The notes below the pieces were generated by a model. It was not told the DNA's origin. It searched no databases and saw only the letters and a program-made list of their open reading frames with translations. Shown here piece after piece: positions 62,461-64,000 of a DNA stretch of 64,000 bases. A program made the position numbers and the translations under genes. The stretch lies in contig NZ_CP046582.1 of the NCBI RefSeq assembly GCF_018141005.1, positions 1,674,001 to 1,738,000 on the forward strand, read 5' to 3'. The DNA is from Erwinia sp. E602 (GTDB lineage Bacteria > Pseudomonadota > Gammaproteobacteria > Enterobacterales > Enterobacteriaceae). Positions within the stretch are counted from its first letter, which is position 1. Each line of letters opens with the position of its first letter.

Positions 62461-63009
62461 ATGCTGCAAATAAAAACTAACCGTCAGGTCATCCTCTGGA
62501 CCACGCTGGTCGGCGGATTTATCAGTTCGCTGGTGAAATGGGGTTCGGAAGTGAATATGCCGCCGCGTATGGCCGGTGAGATTTCGCCGCCCGGCGCGCA
62601 TATTGATGCCTGGCTGGGCTGGCTGGGGATCAACTCCCACTCGCTGGACTACCTCTATCAGGGCATCAACGTGCCCGGCGCGGTAACGCTCTACCACTGG
62701 CTGTTCAGCTTTGCCTTTGCGCTGGTCTATGTGGTCGGCTCCGTGTACTGGCCGAAAATCCGCCTGGGGTTCGGCGCGCTGTATGGCGTAATCATCACGG
62801 TGGTGATGCATGGCCTGCTGATACCTGTGCTCGGCTTCCGCAACCCGGTCTACGCGGACGGCGCTACCGGCTGGCTATGGCACCTGAACGCGGCCGAGCT
62901 GAGCAGCGAAATCCTCGGCCATATCTATTGGTCGGTGTCGATTGAGATCTGCATGATTGCGGTGCTGGCGTATTTCGCCCGGCCGATTCGCGGCCGCTGG
63001 GTGCGCTAG
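62461..63009 (+). CDS. YagU-like inner-membrane protein (DUF1440)
   Basis: 182 residues from the ATG at 62461, with AAAGGG upstream. About four helices. The conserved stretch GGFISSLVKWGSEVNMPPR near the N terminus and the later HWLFSFAFALVYVVG and LGHIYWSVSIEICMIA are the YagU family pattern. YagU is linked to acid tolerance in E. coli. An upstream in-frame ATG at 62422 is possible. Confidence 0.82.
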   Translation: MLQIKTNRQVILWTTLVGGFISSLVKWGSEVNMPPRMAGEISPPGAHIDAWLGWLGINSHSLDYLYQGINVPGAVTLYHWLFSFAFALVYVVGSVYWPKIRLGFGALYGVIITVVMHGLLIPVLGFRNPVYADGATGWLWHLNAAELSSEILGHIYWSVSIEICMIAVLAYFARPIRGRWVR

Positions 63010-63448
63010 CTGGCATCGGTTGATAACCGTGATTCGAATGATGAGTCAGATCCAGTGATAACGGCTAACCCGGCCTGTCTGTTTTAACCGGACGCGTTTC
63101 CGGATCTCGCCGTCAGGCTGACGGGTACCCGGCTGCCCGCGCTACGCTGGCCCTTGCGCAGGGCCAGCGTTTAGCTTTTACAGCGGTGCTGCCCTCCGGC
63201 GGGCAGCAGCTGGATCTGTTTCTCCGACCAGACACCCCACGCGGCGATGGCCGGGCAATATCTGCTGGAGCAGACGTTTTTACTGGCGGTAGCGGATATG
63301 CAGCAGGCGGATAACGCGCCGTTGCGGGTGCTTGAGGATCACCTGGGGAAAGCGCTGGTGTAACAAAAAAGATTTTGCATAATCCGGCACGCTTTACCAT
63401 CATATCTGTGATCCTTCCTTCGATTGCTAATTATTAGCTGGTACAACC
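63010..63448. other. Intergenic region with terminator-like hairpin and a possible gene remnant
   Basis: CGCTGGCCC-TTGCGCA-GGGCCAGCG at 63145-63169, followed by TTTAGCTTTT, can end the YagU-like transcript. At 63247-63363 a 38-codon plus-strand frame (MAGQYLLEQTFLLAVADMQQ...) looks like the C-terminal scrap of a protein; I do not recognise it. No tRNA was found here, although tRNA-Asn genes lie near yeeO in E. coli. Confidence 0.4.
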
Positions 63449-64000
63449 GTGCAAAAACTCACCGACTCGCTGCTGCAGGCCGTCAGGCGCAGCGCGTGGT
63501 ACCCGAAAAGACGCTCTTATCGGGTGCTGTTCTGGCGTGAAATTACGCCGCTGGCCGTGCCGATTTTCTTTGAGAACCTGTGTGTGCTGCTGATGGGTGT
63601 GCTCAGCACCTTCCTGGTCAGCTGGCTGGGCAAGGAGGCAATGGCCGGGGTCGGGCTGGCCGACAGCTTCAACATGGTGGTGATCTCCTTCTTTGCGGCT
63701 ATTGACCTCGGCACCACGGTGGTGGTGGCCTTCAGCCTCGGCAAACTCAAACGCGAACGGGCGCTGGCCGCTACCCGGCAGTCGCTGGTGATCATGACGC
63801 TGTTTGCGGTGCTGCTGGCGATAGCCATTGAGTTTATCGGCCCGCAAATCATCGACCTGATCGCCGGCGCGGCCGAGCCGGAGGTCAAGATGATGGCGCT
63901 CTCCTATCTGCAGATCAGCGCCTGGAGCTACCCGGCGGCGGCGATTGCCCTGATCGGCTGCGGCGCGCTGCGTGGGGCGGGGAACACCAAAATCCCGATG
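63449..64000 (+). CDS. yeeO: MATE-family transporter YeeO (5' part, runs off window)
   Basis: 184 codons from a GTG at 63449. LFWREITPLAVPIFFENLCVLLMGVLSTFLVSWLGKEAMAGVGLADSFNMV is the start of a MATE transporter and nearly identical to E. coli YeeO as I remember it. Five helices are visible up to RGAGNTKIPM. YeeO exports FMN/FAD and peptides in E. coli. The start is uncertain; E. coli YeeO has a longer N terminus. Continues beyond 64000. Confidence 0.88.
   Translation, partial: MQKLTDSLLQAVRRSAWYPKRRSYRVLFWREITPLAVPIFFENLCVLLMGVLSTFLVSWLGKEAMAGVGLADSFNMVVISFFAAIDLGTTVVVAFSLGKLKRERALAATRQSLVIMTLFAVLLAIAIEFIGPQIIDLIAGAAEPEVKMMALSYLQISAWSYPAAAIALIGCGALRGAGNTKIPM

Noticed and set aside
63010..63448. 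tRNA-Asn gene expected before yeeO from the E. coli map
   Set aside because: No cloverleaf, T-loop or anticodon arm could be found on either strand.

Overview
The window reads as chromosomal DNA of an enterobacterium close to Erwinia or Pantoea. The core blocks are those of Enterobacterales (mdtABC, yegD-dgcE, udk-dcd-asmA, galF, the O-antigen cluster, gnd, wzz, the his operon, yeeZ, plaP, sbcB, dacD, yeeA, tmaR, yeeO), but several accessory genes between them are not found at these sites in E. coli. The core is GC-rich. The O-antigen genes from wzx on are lower in GC, and two genes between plaP and sbcB are strikingly AT-rich. The species call is an inference from gene order and protein similarity remembered from E. 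coli; no search was run.

Layout. 1-4742: an RND efflux operon (mdtA, mdtB and the 5' end of mdtC) on the minus strand. 5013-5171: a 52-codon small gene with a strong ribosome binding site and its own terminator. 5564-8811: an aldo/keto reductase, a 5'-truncated reading frame, about 700 bp of non-coding repeats, and the Hsp70-like yegD. 8940-15271: a shortened DgcE-type diguanylate cyclase, a PAP2 phosphatase, then udk, dcd and asmA. 15377-31582: the surface polysaccharide locus. It runs galF, galE, a JUMPstart/ops element, a WecA-family initiating transferase, dTDP-rhamnose genes (rmlB, D, A, C), the Wzx flippase, four glycosyltransferases, the Wzy polymerase, gnd, and a wzz split by a frameshift. 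31596-33561: an M14 desuccinylase-like enzyme and a periplasmic amino-acid binding protein. 33804-41094: the complete his operon with leader peptide and attenuator. 41272-48339: yeeZ, a divergent putrescine catabolism block (puuD-puuR-puuB against puuA, with a likely PuuR site between) and the putrescine importer plaP.

48340-52980 is the most unusual part. Between the convergent plaP and sbcB genes sit two AT-rich minus-strand genes. The first encodes a SopA/NleL-type HECT-like E3 ubiquitin ligase, a type III secretion effector family, with its catalytic Cys exactly 29 residues from the C terminus. The second encodes a 274-residue lysine-rich helical protein I do not recognise. They are separated and followed by decayed copies of the 3' ends of sbcB and plaP, in the repeating order plaP-3' / cargo / sbcB-3'. 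The locus therefore looks as if it grew by repeated tandem duplication or repeated homologous capture at one chromosomal slot.

52981-64000: sbcB, dacD, a small membrane protein, LysR and MerR/TipAS regulators, yeeA, tmaR, a secreted serine carboxypeptidase (S10), a YagU-like membrane protein, and the start of a yeeO-like MATE transporter that runs off the window. I saw no tRNA, rRNA, CRISPR array, intact insertion sequence or integrase.
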